Under the pieces are notes generated by a model. The model was not told the DNA's origin, ran no database searches, and was given only the letters and a program-made list of their open reading frames with translations. Made by a program: the position numbers and the translations under genes. 64,000 bases of DNA from contig NC_079412.1 of assembly GCF_026213295.1 (NCBI RefSeq), forward strand, positions 11,451,398 through 11,515,397. Reading direction: 5' to 3'. Source of the stretch: Gadus chalcogrammus. Lineage: Eukaryota; Chordata; Actinopteri; Gadiformes; Gadidae. Positions 54,800 through 64,000 of this stretch are shown piece by piece; position 1 is the first letter of the stretch, and each line of letters opens with the position of its first letter.

Positions 54800-55246
54800 C
54801 TGGGGAAATTATTAATATGTCAGTGTTAATATAAATCTTTGATGATGAAGCCATCATTTTATTTATACTTAAAAACATAAAATGTTACGCTGTTTGAGAT
54901 TTTTTTATATAGTATGTATATATCGTCTTTCCGGAAGTGTACTACTGCCACAACATAACATTTGATGTTTTTAGTATGAGAGAATTATCTTAAACGAACC
55001 TATCTTGTAATCTGGAGAAAACTATAGCTTAATAATTTAAAGAATTTGCATGATACTGAATTTATCTCGTAATACGAGAAATTATCATTACAGCTATCAT
55101 AAAGATGTTAATCTCAAATCAATATATCGAATAATGATTGACTTCATATGTCCTGTGATTCTGTTGAGCTCTCGCCAGGGATTTACAATGATAATAATAT
55201 TAAATCAACAGTGTAATCTAACATTTTCATACAATCTCTTACTTAC
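54800..55246 (-). other. Probable 5'-UTR intron of hsp70
   Basis: The donor is gtaagtaag from 55246 and the acceptor is tttccccag ending at 54800. Exon 1 would run from about 55350 to 55247, and exon 2 from 54799 with ATG at 54777. The intron is AT-rich. The splice strings are good, but the intron is inferred from sequence alone. Confidence 0.6.
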
Positions 55247-55377
55247 TCTATATCTGAAAACTCCTTTAATCGCCTGAAGGATCTCAGTCGAGTCCTCTAA
55301 AGTAGATGTCGCTTGAAGCTGGTCTGTCCTCTTGATTCTTCCAAAAAGTCACACCTAAACTGACTCCAACCCTTTGC

Positions 55378-55384
55378 TTATATA
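55378..55384 (-). promoter_or_regulatory. hsp70 TATA box
   Basis: TATATAA on the minus strand, within GACTATATAAGCAAAGGG. It predicts a start site near 55350. Confidence 0.75.
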
Positions 55385-55397
55385 GTCAAAAGCAAGT

Positions 55398-55405
55398 TTC
55401 TAGAA
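55398..55405. promoter_or_regulatory. Heat-shock element 1
   Basis: TTCTAGAA is a pair of inverted HSF boxes (TTC and GAA), about 14 bases upstream of the TATA box. Confidence 0.7.
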
Positions 55406-55477
55406 TGCTCTCAGCTCCCCAGCCTCAGTGAGTCAACTGTTAATATTAGCAGATGAGGCAGTGGGGGCTGGGCCAGT

Positions 55478-55492
55478 GAATATTCTAGAGAA
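55478..55492. promoter_or_regulatory. Heat-shock element 2
   Basis: GAATATTCTAGAGAA holds GAA, TTC and an imperfect third box at 2-base spacing, the usual trimeric HSF site. It lies about 100 bases upstream of the TATA box. Confidence 0.75.
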
Positions 55493-55530
55493 GGCCAGTG
55501 AGCATTGAAGCCCGGCCTACTGTCACTCGG

Positions 55531-55535
55531 CCAAT
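55531..55535. promoter_or_regulatory. CCAAT box
   Basis: CCAAT on the plus strand (inverted for hsp70) in CGGCCAATAGG, upstream of the heat-shock elements. It is a likely NF-Y site as in many HSP70 promoters. Confidence 0.55.
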
Positions 55536-55837
55536 AGGCCTAGCTGTTAGAAATTGAATGACCGGTATGCAAAGAATGTTAGGTAAAGCACATTCAGCAA
55601 CTTTCATGAAGGGGTTCACCCTTCAGCTTTTCATTGAGAATAATGGACGTTTACACTAGATCTCTTAACTTGCTTGACCTTTTAATTCTCTTGCTCACTA
55701 TTTTTACCTTATGTAATGTCAGATCCAGCAGTCCTACTATGCTACAGCAGTTTCTGGGGGAAAACGGCTCAGAACCTGGACGGATATCAAATACTGCAAG
55801 GAATGAAGGTCCTGTTACGCCCTGTTACATTACACCC

Positions 55838-55985
55838 CGTTTCCTATTTCGATACACCCGTTTCCTTTTTCGATACACCGTTTCCTGTTTCGATACAGCA
55901 CGTTTCCTGTTTCGATACAGCACGTTTCCTGTTTCGATACACCCCCTTTCCTATTTCGATAGGCCCCGTTTCCTGTTTCGATACA
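55838..55985. repeat. 20-23 bp minisatellite upstream of hsp70
   Basis: Seven copies of CGTTTCCTNTTTCGATACA with 1-4 variable joining bases. On the hsp70 sense strand each copy reads TGTATCGAAACAGGAAACG, so most carry a GGAA core. It lies about 450-600 bases upstream of the TATA box. Confidence 0.93.
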
Positions 55986-56290
55986 GAGATATTCTCAGGA
56001 AAACTAATTAGCGTGAGTGGATGAAGCCCTCAAAAGGGAATTTTATAAGCTGTATTTCTAAAGTGGCCAGGCTACACGCTGTTGCTTCTACCATTACACA
56101 TTTTTGCAGTTTACTAGTGATGATGTAGTCGTGTACGCCAAATTCATGCTTACATTGATATGAAGCAAAAGAAAGTGGCTCATTCAGATTTGAGCTTGTC
56201 TCCAATCATTGTAAGACTATAAGTTATAATCACACAAAATCACTGTGCTTAAATGTGTTTTCTTTTGATTTCTTGAAAGACAATGATGAC

Positions 56291-56296
56291 TTTATT
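56291..56296 (-). terminator. ahcyl1: Candidate ahcyl1 polyadenylation signal (others at 56357-56362 and 56748-56753)
   Basis: Three AATAAA strings on the minus strand lie 0.8-1.2 kb after the ahcyl1 stop. Which one is used cannot be told. Confidence 0.4.
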
Positions 56297-56489
56297 GCTA
56301 ATTGAATACATGATTTTACATACGTGATGGTACATGGGCTACATTTGAATAATTACTTTATTTGAGCTTACTCTGTTGAAAAAAATCAGTTTAAATCATA
56401 TGACAATATAGTCTCAAATCTATTAACATTTAGGGAATGTTTAATATATTATGCAGAACCAGTCAGAGAAAGACAGTGTTTATGTTGAT

Positions 56490-56517
56490 AACCCCAAGTG
56501 GTTATCCACTTGGGGTT
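56490..56517. repeat. 12-bp perfect hairpin in ahcyl1 3' region
   Basis: AACCCCAAGTGG at 56490-56501 pairs with CCACTTGGGGTT at 56506-56517 over a TTAT loop (ATAA on the ahcyl1 strand). Confidence 0.9.
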
Positions 56518-57520
56518 TAAAGTAATGTGGAAATGCAATCTACTCCTTAGAATCTCATCAAAAGGCACATTTATACCATTTAAGGTTTACCAATACTAAA
56601 AATGTGCTATTCAGACACAACAGCAATACAATACATTTTAGTTTGACAAAGAGGAATTCAAATGACAGGAATTAAAGTTCAGAATGAGTCGTCCATGTAA
56701 GCAGCATCAATTTGAAAATGTCCTTGTTGTTTGCGTTTAACACTTCATTTATTCTTACACACTGATTATACTCTAGGAGTGGTTGCAAAGTGCGTGACCT
56801 TTGAAATTAATCCCACATACCAAAAGGGTTCTGCACACTTTATAAATGTCCCTTAGCTCTCCAGCTGTTCAAAACCATCTATTTGTTTGTAAGAGCACAT
56901 GTTTATGAATGGATGTTGTCAAAAGCATACACTCAGATGGGGATATATATATGTAATCAAGAGGTTTCTTTGAAAATATACTGTATATGATTTGCATTTA
57001 TGGACTGTAGTCTTTCCAATGTTATGGACAGCAGAGATGTTCTGTGACAGTAAAATACTCAATGTCAACCAGTCCTATAACTCAGAATAAGTAAAAATTG
57101 TAAATTACAGTATTGATTAGAGTATTAAGAGTTCTGGCAGCATACAGAATGATTTAATGGCATGCACAGATGAAAACATAGATATCTCAGGAATCAACTT
57201 CTAGCCATTGTTTGGCATGATGCATATATCTGGAGTGTATAGACAAATTAACAACAACAACACAATGGTTTGATCTTGCAATTGCAATTAAATTAATACA
57301 CATGGATGACAGCATGCAAGCAGGCTTTTTAACACGTGACAGACCTTTAATGTTATACATAACATTTTTTTTTTCCTAATTGCATCTAACACAGTGTCTT
57401 ATATTGCTAATATGCAGTTACATTCAGAAAGTGAAATGAATCATGAATTTTGCAAAACTTAAAACAACAAATTAACATTGGAAATACTTTTTCTTAATCC
57501 CAGGCCATCAGGTAGTCCCG

Positions 57521-63748
<6,228 letters not shown>

Positions 63749-64000
63749 TCAGGTTAATGCTGCAGCACACACACACAATAGTCACTTAATAATCCACTTT
63801 ACTGTCGATGATTCATTGTTGGTCAGAGTCCGACTTGGCTACGGCCCAGCCAGTCAGGCAGTGTCGTACAGTAGAAAAGAACAACACACTTTTTGCATTT
63901 TAGAAGAAGATTACACCTTAGGACTCGTTCCTTGCTTAATATAATAGGTAGTAATGGACGCTTCTGCCATGTGTTCCTGTTGAGCACTGCACGTCATTCG

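Overview
The window is nuclear DNA from a vertebrate, almost certainly a teleost fish. It has short, well-conserved coding exons with GT-AG introns, a cytosolic HSP70 gene, very long CA/TG and GA microsatellites, L2-type LINE fragments, a Tc1/mariner copy, and hAT- and Harbinger-like short elements. The species cannot be read from the sequence. Four protein genes can be supported: slc6a17 (plus strand, 3' part only), kcnc4 (minus, complete coding frame), an inducible-type hsp70 (minus, complete) and ahcyl1 (minus, all but the first exon or exons). As I recall the human map, SLC6A17, KCNC4 and AHCYL1 lie close together on chromosome 1p13.3. The block is therefore conserved but locally rearranged, with an hsp70 gene between kcnc4 and ahcyl1.

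Layout. 1-5054: last six coding exons of slc6a17, followed by a probable long, repeat-rich 3' UTR reaching perhaps 9.35 kb. 9.4-11 kb: a dead Tc1-like transposon. 11-34 kb: intergenic DNA between the convergent slc6a17 and kcnc4. It holds microsatellites, LINE tails, short DNA elements, a broken multi-exon coding remnant (19.05-20.6 kb), a GC-rich mirrored array (21.0-21.45 kb) and some unique stretches that look like conserved non-coding DNA. 34.4-51.4 kb: kcnc4 in four coding exons over 17 kb, with a 22-bp minisatellite, a foldback MITE, a hAT element and two oppositely oriented copies of one LINE in its introns. 52.7-55.5 kb: hsp70 with a one-piece coding frame, a probable 5'-UTR intron, a TATA box and heat-shock elements. 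55.8-56.0 kb: a 7-copy minisatellite. 56.3-63.7 kb: sixteen ahcyl1 exons, including a last coding piece of only 7 bases.

The genes are not an operon or pathway. slc6a17 encodes a synaptic-vesicle neutral amino-acid transporter. kcnc4 encodes Kv3.4, a fast-inactivating high-threshold potassium channel of fast-spiking neurons and muscle. hsp70 encodes a stress chaperone. ahcyl1 encodes IRBIT, an IP3-receptor and ion-transporter regulator derived from S-adenosylhomocysteine hydrolase. Exon joins were checked by hand for phase. kcnc4 sums to 1821 bp (606 aa plus stop). The ahcyl1 part sums to 1476 bp (491 aa plus stop). The slc6a17 part sums to 1314 bp (437 aa plus stop). I found no convincing new molecular system. 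The most unusual points are sequence features next to splice sites and promoters, listed as findings.
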